In this document: one piece after another, positions 37,773 to 46,017 of the stretch | Numbering within the stretch: position 1 is the first letter of the stretch | How the letters are laid out: each line of letters begins with the position of its first letter | NCBI RefSeq assembly: GCF_012516475.1 | Contig: NZ_CP051217.1 | Location: 2,294,001 to 2,358,000 of the forward strand | DNA from: Parasphingorhabdus halotolerans | GTDB taxonomy: Bacteria > Pseudomonadota > Alphaproteobacteria > Sphingomonadales > Sphingomonadaceae | Length of the DNA stretch: 64,000 nt | Reading direction: 5' to 3' | Translations under genes and position numbers: made by a program | Notes under the pieces: model-generated | What the model saw: only the letters and a program-made list of their open reading frames with translations | What the model was told of the DNA's origin: nothing | The model's database searches: none

Positions 37773-38203
37773 TCAGAGCTTCTTTGCGAGATGCTTGAGG
37801 CCTTTTTCAAGGTCCGTTTTCATTTTCGCAAATTCTGGTTCTTGATCCTGTTTGCGACCAATCATGATATGGTCGACCCCGCAATACCTTGTCTTGGAAG
37901 TACTTGCGCAAGCAATGCACGGAACCGGCGCTTCATTCTGTTGCGCGCAACCGCATTACCGATTTTTTTGGTGACGGTGATGCCATAGCGAATCGTGTTT
38001 TCTGCCACCGGATGATCCTCCCGGCGTTTATGCGCGAGCAAAACAAAGCCCGGCGCCACGAATCGCTTGCCGCGATTGGCGGCGAGAAAATCCGGGCGTT
38101 TCCGAATCACTTCTATAGCGGGTGAATTTTCCGGTGAGCTCGCGTTCGCAAGCTCGGATACGACGGGCGTATCGGTGTCAGGCAGAGAGCTTCTTGCGGC
38201 CAC
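37773..38203 (-). CDS. rnpA: Ribonuclease P protein component, frameshifted in this sequence
   Basis: Protein subunit of RNase P, which matures tRNA 5' ends together with the RNA subunit. The RNR motif region is [16 protein letters not shown]. As written, the frame stops at 37862 after IAGSTIS. Inserting one G in the four-G run at 37880-37877 (minus strand) restores [20 protein letters not shown] and runs to a stop at 37773, six bases before yidD. The repaired protein has 143 residues. The GTG start at 38203 overlaps rpmH by 26 bases. rnpA is essential, so a sequencing error is likely. Confidence 0.88.
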
Positions 38204-38312
38204 GGTTACGGCGGGCAGCCAGCACGCGGCGGCCTCCTACTGTGGCTTTGCGGGCGCGAAAACCATGGCGCCGTTTGCGGACCAGTCGGCTTGGTTGAAA
38301 TGTGCGCTTCAT
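38178..38312 (-). CDS. rpmH: 50S ribosomal protein L34
   Basis: Small basic ribosomal protein of 44 residues. It begins [20 protein letters not shown] and ends [11 protein letters not shown], a near-perfect match to the L34 family. It is the first gene of the rpmH-rnpA-yidD-yidC-engB unit. The stop codon lies inside the first codons of rnpA. Confidence 0.97.
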   Translation of the reverse strand: MKRTFQPSRLVRKRRHGFRARKATVGGRRVLAARRNRGRKKLSA

Positions 38313-38382
38313 CGCGTTTTCCTAAAGTCAAAATATCGATAAAAAAGGCCGCGCAAAAGCACGACCGCCTGTTGGTCGCTGC

Positions 38383-38410
38383 GATTAAGGCGGAGACCGC
38401 ATAAAGTCAA
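38383..38410 (-). promoter_or_regulatory. Candidate promoter of the rpmH operon
   Basis: On the minus strand TTGACT (38410-38405) and TTAATC (38388-38383) are 16 bases apart, about 70 bases ahead of the rpmH ATG. The -35 box is strong and the -10 box is only fair. AGGA precedes the rpmH start at a normal distance. Confidence 0.5.
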
Positions 38411-38413
38411 GCT

Positions 38414-38751
38414 TTAGCGCGGAACTTTCTTGTTTTCGTTGCCGGTCTTCACTTTGCCAAAATAAGGCAGCTCAAAATTGTCAGGAAGCTCTTTATGGCG
38501 CTTCCGGCGCATCGCCCAGTCGGTCCATTTGCCATATTGCGGGAAGCGCCGTTTGAAATCCACATAGCGTTTCTTCGCCCAGCGCGAATTTTGGAGGACC
38601 AATGCTAGTCCGATCGGGAACACGATAACGAACCCGGGCCGGGAATGGCTCCGATAATTGGTGAGATTGCGATCAACAGAAAACCCAGCACCGAAAGCGC
38701 GAATCGCGATCCGGATGTATAGGCCCAGCGCTTATTTGGTTTTTCTTCCAT
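38414..38751 (-). CDS. PGPGW-type small membrane protein, frameshifted
   Basis: Membrane protein of the PGPGW family. The first frame runs from the ATG at 38751, through a helix (ALSVLGFLLIAISPIIGAIP) to PGPG, and then leaves the family. The second frame starts in the middle of the next helix with FVIVFPIGLALVLQNSRWAK and ends at 38414. One missing base near 38633-38638, next to a C/G run, joins the two halves into 112 residues. The function is unknown. It may be a real pseudogene, but a missed base is the simpler reading. Confidence 0.8.
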
Positions 38752-38901
38752 CAAACCTCAATATGGTGCATTGCAATATCAGCCGCAAGCCGTGCCGCCG
38801 ATAATTCGGTGCATTTGGTCGTTAATGTCAGAATTTCATGGATATAGCGTGAACGATAATCATTTTATCGCGCCGGTATGACGATGCTGGCTTGTTCCGG
38901 C

Positions 38902-39657
38902 CTATTGCAGCAATTGATATTGCGCCAGATCGTTGCGCGACAGTTTGAGTTGTCCGGAAAACGGTACGCTGTTGGTGAGCGCATAAAATGCCCGGGCTTT
39001 CTCAGCAGGAACACCCATTTCTGCATAATAGCCAAGATATTCGGCGTGAACCGGATCATGCGCCGGGTAGTCATTGGCCTCAAGGCCGTCCTCATCCATC
39101 CAGCTATGGACAACAAATTCCGCGCCGTCGTCTGCCGTATGCTTCACGCCAGCGAGAAAAAGCTCAACCGCACCGGAGCGGATCGAACCATTAGCCGGAA
39201 CATGTGTATTAATGCCCGCTCGTCTTATCATCCGCGCCAGATTGAGATTGGCTTCTTCATCAACCGATCCATCGCAGTCGAGCATCTCGATGCGTTTGAT
39301 ACCGGGATGGCGCTGGAGCATCTTGCGGAACAGTGCCGGTGTATAGCTGTCCACGGTGCCGGTCATCTCCGCGACATGCGGGGCGACCACGCGAAACGGG
39401 CCATATTCGCCAATAGCGAGAGATTGTTGATCGAAGCTACGATCGTCAAAGCTGCTGTTCGCAAAACCCTGATCGGCGCTAGCTGGTTCAATAATCTCAT
39501 ACTCGAGGGTCTCAACCGTCTCGGTGACAGTATAGCTGCCGCTCGCTTGCGCAGCCTTTTGCGGCAGGACTAGCGAGAAAACAGCAAAAACGGTCAGCCA
39601 GAGCGCGCCGCTCAGACTGATTTGCTTGTGTGATTTGTGATACATGCCCCGATTCAT
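38902..39657 (-). CDS. Exported ClpP/crotonase-fold-like protein
   Basis: Protein of 251 residues with an N-terminal signal (ALWLTVFAVFSLVLPQKAAQA). The body resembles COG3904-type periplasmic proteins with a ClpP-like fold: IKRIEMLDCDGSVDEEANLN, MIRRAGINTHVP, and RSGAVELFLAG, where the Ser could be catalytic, followed by VVHSW with a His. Activity is not established. Upstream lies comM on the opposite strand. Confidence 0.65.
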   Translation of the reverse strand: MNRGMYHKSHKQISLSGALWLTVFAVFSLVLPQKAAQASGSYTVTETVETLEYEIIEPASADQGFANSSFDDRSFDQQSLAIGEYGPFRVVAPHVAEMTGTVDSYTPALFRKMLQRHPGIKRIEMLDCDGSVDEEANLNLARMIRRAGINTHVPANGSIRSGAVELFLAGVKHTADDGAEFVVHSWMDEDGLEANDYPAHDPVHAEYLGYYAEMGVPAEKARAFYALTNSVPFSGQLKLSRNDLAQYQLLQ

Positions 39658-39846
39658 AAGAAGCCTTTTGGCCGATAGGCCTTGCCAAATGGTAGAAGCG
39701 GCTGGTTCCCTGAAAATTAACCAACAACATGCGCGGGAAACGGTGAAGACAGGTGTTCTTTGACCGTTTCGGCCAAGTGATCGTTCCCGCTCGACTCGAG
39801 CTTAGCGGCTGGCCACTGTCCTTTAGATGAAAATATGCGGGGCAAA

Positions 39847-41355
39847 ATGGTAGCACTGGTTCAGACCGTCGCTTATCTCGGCCTGGAGGCGCGGGGCGTC
39901 GAAGTCCAGTGTCAGGTCGCTCCCGGACTACCTGCGTTTAATGTCGTCGGGCTGCCCGATAAAGCGGTGGGCGAAAGCCGAGAACGGGTCCGTGCGACGA
40001 TCTCGGCGATGGGGCTTTCGCTGCCGCCCAAGCGGATCACGATAAATTTATCGCCGGCCGATTTGCCCAAGGAGGGCTCGCATTATGACTTGCCGATCGC
40101 GCTGGCGTTGCTTGGCGCGATGGGGATTATCGATGCCGAGACATTGGCGAGCTATGTGGTGGTCGGTGAACTATCGCTGGACGGACGGCTGGCCGCAACA
40201 CCCGGTGTCCTGCTCGCCGCGCTTCACGCATCTGCCGAAAATCTGGGATTGATTTGCCCGGCATTGCAGGGACCAGAGGCGGCGTGGGCGGGCGATGTCG
40301 AAGTTCTTGCGCCAACGGATTTATTGACACTCCTCAATCACTTCAAAGGTCAGTCCATCCTTACGCCGCCGGAAACCGGCGCAGCGCCAGAGCCGGATTA
40401 TGGTCCCGACCTTAAGGATGTGAAAGGCCAGGAAACCGCTAAGCGCGCCTTGGAAATTGCTGCGGCTGGCGGGCATAATTTGCTGATGAACGGCCCGCCC
40501 GGTTCGGGAAAATCCTTGCTGGCATCCTGCTTGCCCGGAATATTGCCGCCGCTTTCGCCCGGGGAAGCGTTGGAAGTTTCTATGGTTGCTTCAATGGCTG
40601 GGACTTTAGAAGGCGGCACTATCAGTCGCGCGAGACCTTTTCGCAGTCCGCATCACAGCGCCTCGATGGCCGCTCTGGTTGGCGGCGGTTTGAAGGTCCG
40701 GCCTGGAGAGGTCAGTTTGGCGCATCTCGGCGTATTATTTCTGGATGAATTGCCTGAGTTCAAACGCGATGTGCTCGATTCGTTGCGCCAACCGCTGGAA
40801 ACCGGAGAAGTCAGCGTCGCGCGCGCCAATGCACATGTAACATTTCCGGCCCGCGTACAAATGGTGGCCGCGATGAACCCTTGCCGTTGCGGGCATCTGG
40901 GGGACGCCGCTCTGGCTTGTTCGCGGGCACCGAAATGTGCGGCGGATTATCAGGCGAAAGTCAGCGGGCCTTTGCTGGACCGGATTGATTTGCACATTGA
41001 AGTGGAAGCATTGTCGGCCAGCGATCTCACTATGCCGCCACCCGCTGAGAGCTCCCATGTGGTCGCAGCCCGCGTCGCACGAGCGCGGGATATCCAGCGG
41101 CAGCGCTATGCTGATCTGGAGGCCCGGACGAATACCGAGATTGATGGCGACGGGCTGGAGAATTACGCGACCCCCGATGAGCCGGGGCAGAAACTATTGG
41201 CGCAGGCGGCAGAAGTAATGCGGCTGTCAGCACGCGGCTATACGCGGGTGCTCAGGGTATCGCGGACGATTGCGGATTTGGCAGGTGTTGATCAGGTGGG
41301 GCGTATTCATGTCGCAGAAGCCCTGAGTTATCGGAGGCAGGCGCCGAGGAACTAA
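39847..41355 (+). CDS. comM: YifB/ComM family Mg-chelatase-like AAA ATPase
   Basis: AAA+ ATPase of the ComM/YifB family, 502 residues; ComM acts as a helicase in natural transformation in some bacteria. The N-terminal domain begins VALVQTVAYLGLEARGVEVQ, and the Walker A is GPPGSGKSLL. Walker B lies in VLFLDELPEF, and the zinc-like Cys cluster is in NPCRCGHLGD. The ATG at 39847 matches the family start better than the ATG twelve bases upstream. It converges with the bactofilin gene. Confidence 0.95.
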   Translation: MVALVQTVAYLGLEARGVEVQCQVAPGLPAFNVVGLPDKAVGESRERVRATISAMGLSLPPKRITINLSPADLPKEGSHYDLPIALALLGAMGIIDAETLASYVVVGELSLDGRLAATPGVLLAALHASAENLGLICPALQGPEAAWAGDVEVLAPTDLLTLLNHFKGQSILTPPETGAAPEPDYGPDLKDVKGQETAKRALEIAAAGGHNLLMNGPPGSGKSLLASCLPGILPPLSPGEALEVSMVASMAGTLEGGTISRARPFRSPHHSASMAALVGGGLKVRPGEVSLAHLGVLFLDELPEFKRDVLDSLRQPLETGEVSVARANAHVTFPARVQMVAAMNPCRCGHLGDAALACSRAPKCAADYQAKVSGPLLDRIDLHIEVEALSASDLTMPPPAESSHVVAARVARARDIQRQRYADLEARTNTEIDGDGLENYATPDEPGQKLLAQAAEVMRLSARGYTRVLRVSRTIADLAGVDQVGRIHVAEALSYRRQAPRN

Positions 41356-41369
41356 CCGTTCGCAGCATC

Positions 41370-41858
41370 CTAAGCCGCCTTATCACCTTCGGTCAGTTCC
41401 AGTGGTGGGGAGGCACTTTTCATATCCACAGTGGTTTTCGCCATATTGGGTAATTTCGCACTCTTGTGCTTGAACTTGCCATCCACATGGCCGCCTTGCT
41501 CGATCGTGACATTTTCATAAGCCACATCGCCACTGATTCGGGCGGTAGAAGAAATCACCAGATCGCCGGATTCGATTGAGCCTTCCACCGAACCGGACAG
41601 ACTCGCGTTCTGGGCTATGATCGCGCCCTGGATCTTGCTGGAGGGGCCTTGTACCAGGGATAGGCACTTGATGTCACCAATCACTTCACCATCAATATGC
41701 AAATCAACGCGCGAATCGATATTGCCGGTTATGGTGATTCCGTCGCCGATAATTGAAAAGCTCGAGCCACCGGTGCCGTTGCTTCTAGCCACGGCTGGTG
41801 CTCTGCTTGGCGTTATTGTCGGCGCGCTTTCGAGCGTTTGCTTTGACTTTGAGAACAT
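41370..41858 (-). CDS. Bactofilin (polymer-forming cytoskeletal protein)
   Basis: Bactofilin of 162 residues, which self-assembles into filaments at the membrane and often guides cell-wall enzymes. The beta-helical core shows ITGNIDSRVDLHIDGEVIGD, then LSGSVEGSIESGDLVISSTA and GDVAYENVTIEQGGHVDGKF. The neighbouring M23 peptidase gene is upstream on the same strand, and after frame repair its 3' end overlaps this gene by 74 bases. Bactofilin-M23 pairs are a known functional unit. Confidence 0.93.
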   Translation of the reverse strand: MFSKSKQTLESAPTITPSRAPAVARSNGTGGSSFSIIGDGITITGNIDSRVDLHIDGEVIGDIKCLSLVQGPSSKIQGAIIAQNASLSGSVEGSIESGDLVISSTARISGDVAYENVTIEQGGHVDGKFKHKSAKLPNMAKTTVDMKSASPPLELTEGDKAA

Positions 41859-42989
41859 CTGAGTTCGTCTCCAAAAATGGCCGGGGGTTTATCGCCTGCC
41901 CGTTCATCCGCACTTCAAAGTGCAGATGCGTGCCGGTCGACCGTCCCGTGCTTCCCATAGCCCCACTTGTAACCCCTGCGTTACATTTTGACCAGTGGCC
42001 ACGTTTACCCGCGACAAATGGGCGTAACGCGTCATTAAACCGTTACCATGTGTAATTTCCACAGTCTTACCATAGCCTGATTTCCAGCCTGCGTGAGTCA
42101 CCTTCCCCTTGGCAGCGGAGAGAATCGGCTGGCCGTGCGGGCCTTTGAAATCAATGCCGCTGTGCATCGCACCGCCGCCGGTAATCGGATCGCGTCGATA
42201 GCCATAATTGCTCGTCATCATATTTATGCTGGTTGGCATAGCAGAGGGAATTGCGAGCAATGTGCGCTCCAGCGCGTCCATCCGGGTCAGCGCGTTGCTT
42301 AGTCGCTCAAGCGTCGGATGGAGATCATCGCTACCACTCGAGAAGAACGGGATCAGCGGTCCACCCATTGCTATGCCCGAAGCGTTCATATTGGCAGCGA
42401 GTTTGTCAGGGTTCAAACCGAATTTGCGAATGGCAACCTCGGCCTGAGTGGAGCGCTTCATGGCGGCGCGGGTTAACTTCTTGGCAAAGAGGATTTGGCG
42501 GGCTTCCAGCGCGGCGAGCTTGCCTGCCGCGGGAAATGCCGCACTTATTTTCTTGGTATTTTCGAGAATCTTCTTCTCGTCAGCGGTTAGTTTTTCCGAA
42601 CCAGTCGCCTGCTTGGCAACATCATTGCCGATAAATTGTTTGGTGATCTGGTCGAGTGCATCTTGCCGTTCGTTAAGATCGGCCGCAACATCTTCAACTG
42701 ATGATTTATAGGCGGCAACACGGTTTTGGGTGCTGTTGATTTCGGCTTCCTTGGCCGCCAAAGCCATCCGGTCGCGAGACACGGTAAACTGGTTGACCGT
42801 CATCGCCAAAGTGACGACTAGCCAGATGCCAAGCACAGCCGCGATAGAACCCGCGATGCGCTTTTGCAGTTTTGCCGAAAATTTTAAGAACCTTACCTGT
42901 CCGTGCGACCGCATGAAAAACTCGCGATCCGTAAACATATGGTCCAGCCGGGCTAAAAGCCCTGGCTTGGTTTTAATATTGTTGTGCAT
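41785..42989 (-). CDS. M23 family metallopeptidase, frameshifted near the end
   Basis: Membrane-anchored peptidoglycan endopeptidase. One membrane helix (AAVLGIWLVVTLAMTV) is followed by a coiled-coil region and a LytM domain with HSGIDFKGPHGQPI and HGNGLMTRYAHLSRVNV. As written, the frame stops at 41904 before the second metal motif. One extra G in the run at 41976-41973 (minus strand) restores TGTHLHFEVRMNG and a tail ending at 41785, giving 401 residues. The restored HLHFE is required for zinc binding, so the repair is convincing. Confidence 0.88.
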
Positions 42990-43258
42990 GACCCGCCGTT
43001 ATTATTACTAATCCCCAACCGCCCGCTAGCAGAGGAGGATTGAGCGCGCGAATCGCATTCGGCAGACTCGTGACGAATCGAACGAGTCGTGCGGTGAATT
43101 GACTTTTTTGCAATTCATTAACTGCAATATCACAGTTTTTGGCGATTCGATTGCAAGAATTCGCCACCTTTCAATTTTTCCCGAATGACGGATTTTTTTG
43201 CACGTCAGGATTACGAATATCGTTTAATTGCCATTGTTGCTCGTGCTAGCATCGCAAG

Positions 43259-44512
43259 ATGAACAAGCATCAAGCCACGATAGAAAAAATGGGCCAAACA
43301 GCACGCCGCGCATTCGCCGATTTGGCGGGTGCGAGCGATGCGCAAAAAGCGGCGGCATTGAAAGCGGCGGCAAAGCAACTGCGCATGGGTAGAGAAGCGA
43401 TTTTATCGGCCAACGCGCTCGATATGCAGAAGGGCAAGGAGCGCGGATTGAGCGATGCGATGCTCGATCGCTTGATGATCGACGATGAGCGATTGGAATC
43501 CATTGCATCAGCAGTCGAGCAAGTTGCCCTTTTGCCAGACCCCGTTGGCGCTCGAATTGATCGTAATGAACAACCCAACGGTCTGGTGATGGAGCGCATC
43601 CGAGTGCCGCTGGGTGTGATCGGAATAATTTATGAAAGCCGTCCGAATGTTACTGCGGATGCCGCCGCCTTGGCTTTGCGATCTGGCAATGCGGTGATTT
43701 TGCGCGGCGGCTCGGAAGCGATTGAGAGCAATCGCACGATCCACAAGGCGATGGCGGTGGGCGTTGCCGAGGCAGGCCTGCCGGAGGATGCCATTCAATT
43801 GGTGCAAACGACGGACCGTGAAGCGGTTGGTGCCATGTTAAAGGCGAGCGGGTTAATCGACATCATCATTCCCCGTGGCGGCAAGTCGCTGGTTGCGCGC
43901 GTCCAGGACGAAGCGCGCGTTCCTGTGCTGGCGCATCTGGATGGCATTTGTCACACCTATATCGGAAAGGATGCGGATCGGAACAAAGCCATTGCGATCG
44001 CCGTCAACGCCAAAATGCGCCGTACCGGTGTTTGCGGGGCGATGGAAACGCTACTCATCGATCAGGATTATCCCGCGCCCGGCCCGCTTGTGCGTGCGCT
44101 CATAGAGGCGGGCTGCGAAGTGCGCGGTGACGACATGATCATGGAGTTGGATCCGCGGACGGTTTCTGCTGAACCTGTCGATTGGGACACAGAATATCTT
44201 GCGCCCATTGTCGCCGTGCGGATGGTGCAGGGTGTGGACGAAGCGTTGGCCCATATCGCCGAGCATGGCTCTCATCATACCGATGCCATCGTGACTGAAG
44301 ATAACGAGGTGGCACAGGAGTTTATCCAGCGCGCGGACAGCGCAATCGTTATGCACAATGCGTCAAGCCAGTTTGCCGATGGCGGCCAGTTTGGTCTGGG
44401 TGCTGAAATCGGCATTTCTACAGGACGTTTGCATGCCCGCGGGCCGGTGGCACTGGAAGGACTGACGACTTACAAATGGGTGGTGCGCGGGACGGGCCAG
44501 GTGCGGCCTTGA
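43259..44512 (+). CDS. proA: Glutamate-5-semialdehyde dehydrogenase (gamma-glutamyl phosphate reductase)
   Basis: NADPH-dependent enzyme of proline synthesis that reduces glutamyl-5-phosphate to glutamate semialdehyde. It shows VPLGVIGIIYESRPNVT, GNAVILRGGSEA, the catalytic Cys in NAKMRRTGVCGAMETLL, and FGLGAEIGISTGRLHARGP at the C-terminus. The 417-residue length is normal. It heads a plus-strand run with nadD, rsfS and rlmH. proB is not nearby. Confidence 0.97.
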   Translation: MNKHQATIEKMGQTARRAFADLAGASDAQKAAALKAAAKQLRMGREAILSANALDMQKGKERGLSDAMLDRLMIDDERLESIASAVEQVALLPDPVGARIDRNEQPNGLVMERIRVPLGVIGIIYESRPNVTADAAALALRSGNAVILRGGSEAIESNRTIHKAMAVGVAEAGLPEDAIQLVQTTDREAVGAMLKASGLIDIIIPRGGKSLVARVQDEARVPVLAHLDGICHTYIGKDADRNKAIAIAVNAKMRRTGVCGAMETLLIDQDYPAPGPLVRALIEAGCEVRGDDMIMELDPRTVSAEPVDWDTEYLAPIVAVRMVQGVDEALAHIAEHGSHHTDAIVTEDNEVAQEFIQRADSAIVMHNASSQFADGGQFGLGAEIGISTGRLHARGPVALEGLTTYKWVVRGTGQVRP

Positions 44513-44522
44513 CCCCAAACCG

Positions 44523-45164
44523 ATGAAAACCACAGGACTCCTCGGCGGATCGTTTAACCCTGCTCACGGCGCACACCGTTCAATCAGCTTGTTCGCGATG
44601 GAAGAACTGGCAGTGGACGAATTGTGGTGGTTGGTATCACCAGGCAATCCTTTGAAAGCGAGCGCAAAAGACATGGCACCGCTTAATGCGCGGCTGGCCT
44701 CAGCACTAAAAATGGCACGGCGCAGCGCTATTCGCCCGACCGCAATCGAGAAACAATTGGGCACGCGCTATACATATGACACGATTCTCGCGCTGGTTAG
44801 GAAACATCCGAAAAGGCAATTTATCTGGATCATGGGCGCGGATAATCTGGCGCAATTTCATCGCTGGAAAGACTGGCGGAAAATCGCACGTTTATTGCCG
44901 ATTGCAGTTATCAGCAGGCCCGGCTATGATGTTGATGCTTTTGCGGCTCCCGCAATGGCCTGGCTCCGGCGCTTCGTCCACCCTGCGAGCCAGCGTAGAA
45001 GCTGGACAAAATGGAGTACGCCAGCGCTGACATTCTTGCGCTATCGTCCCGACCCCCGCTCGGCCACCGCGATTCGGCTGGCCCGGCCCCAATGGCATAA
45101 AGAACACGCCAATCGCTGCGTTCGTGACGCAGTGACACGGCAACTTATTTGCCCCGATGATTGA
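44523..45164 (+). CDS. nadD: Nicotinate-nucleotide adenylyltransferase
   Basis: Adenylyltransferase of NAD synthesis that makes deamido-NAD from nicotinate mononucleotide and ATP. The nucleotide-binding N-terminus is LLGGSFNPAHGAHRSIS (with a GxFxPxHxGH-like pattern), IMGADNLAQFHRWKDW follows, and the C-terminal ISxTxxR-like motif reads RSATAIR. The 213-residue length is normal. It begins ten bases after proA. Confidence 0.95.
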   Translation: MKTTGLLGGSFNPAHGAHRSISLFAMEELAVDELWWLVSPGNPLKASAKDMAPLNARLASALKMARRSAIRPTAIEKQLGTRYTYDTILALVRKHPKRQFIWIMGADNLAQFHRWKDWRKIARLLPIAVISRPGYDVDAFAAPAMAWLRRFVHPASQRRSWTKWSTPALTFLRYRPDPRSATAIRLARPQWHKEHANRCVRDAVTRQLICPDD

Positions 45165-45176
45165 CTGGATATAGTT

Positions 45177-45581
45177 TTGACTGAACGTAAGACCAAATTG
45201 AAATCAGCCCAATCGCCGGAGGGGAAAGCTGAATCAGATGCGCTTTATGCGCTGGTCATGAAATCGCTTGATGACGATCAGGCGCAGGACATTGTTGCGA
45301 TACCGTTGGCGGGCAAAAGCAATATTGCCGACCATATGGTGATTGCGGAAGGGAGATCGACGCGGCAGGTCGCATCGATTGCACAAAAACTGGCCGAGCG
45401 CGTCAAGCAAGCTGGCGGAACCGCACGGATTGAAGGTCTCGCCAATGCGGACTGGGTCTTGATTGATGCAGGCGACGTGATTGTTCACCTTTTCCGGCCC
45501 GAAGTGCGTAGTTTCTATAATCTGGAACGCATGTGGATGGTCGAGGATGACGAGGATCAAGCGGAAGCCGCCGAAGCTTAA
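45177..45581 (+). CDS. rsfS: Ribosomal silencing factor RsfS
   Basis: Protein that binds L14 of the large subunit and blocks subunit joining when nutrients are short. The 134-residue protein shows KSLDDDQAQDIVAIPLAGKS, ADHMVIAEGRSTRQVASIA, and DAGDVIVHLFRPEVRSFYNL. The start appears to be a TTG; no closer ATG fits the family. It lies between nadD and rlmH, its standard position. Confidence 0.94.
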   Translation: MTERKTKLKSAQSPEGKAESDALYALVMKSLDDDQAQDIVAIPLAGKSNIADHMVIAEGRSTRQVASIAQKLAERVKQAGGTARIEGLANADWVLIDAGDVIVHLFRPEVRSFYNLERMWMVEDDEDQAEAAEA

Positions 45582-45590
45582 AAACAGCCA

Positions 45591-46013
45591 ATGAAACTGC
45601 ATATTGTCGCTCGCGGAAAAATTGGCCGCAGTCCTGAATGGGAGCTGGTCGACCGATATGTGAAACGCATTCCATGGGATGTGAAACTCAGCGAATTGCC
45701 GGACCAAGGCGGGAAAACACCCAAACTGGATGGCGAAACCAAAATCATTGCGCTGGACGAAACCGGCGAAAACTGGACATCCAAAAATTTTGCAAAGCTG
45801 CTGGCAGGTTGGCGCGACAATGGTGTGCGCGAAGCGCGTTTTCTTATCGGCGCAGCAGATGGTTTGTCAGCTGAAGAACGCGCCAGCGCCGATCATTTTT
45901 TGTCCTTTGGCAAAGCAACCTGGCCACACATGATGGCCCGCGCGATGCTGGCAGAACAATTGTTTCGCGCGACTGCAATAATTGCTAACCATCCCTATCA
46001 CAGAGAAGGATGA
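45591..46013 (+). CDS. rlmH: 23S rRNA (pseudouridine1915-N3)-methyltransferase RlmH
   Basis: SPOUT-class methyltransferase that modifies pseudouridine 1915 of 23S rRNA in helix 69. It shows MKLHIVARGKIGRSPEWELV, ALDETGENWTSKNFA, FLIGAADGL and the C-terminal MLAEQLFRATAIIANHPYHR. The 140-residue length is normal. Its stop codon directly follows the AGAAGGA that serves the next gene. Confidence 0.96.
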   Translation: MKLHIVARGKIGRSPEWELVDRYVKRIPWDVKLSELPDQGGKTPKLDGETKIIALDETGENWTSKNFAKLLAGWRDNGVREARFLIGAADGLSAEERASADHFLSFGKATWPHMMARAMLAEQLFRATAIIANHPYHREG

Positions 46014-46017
46014 GCGA

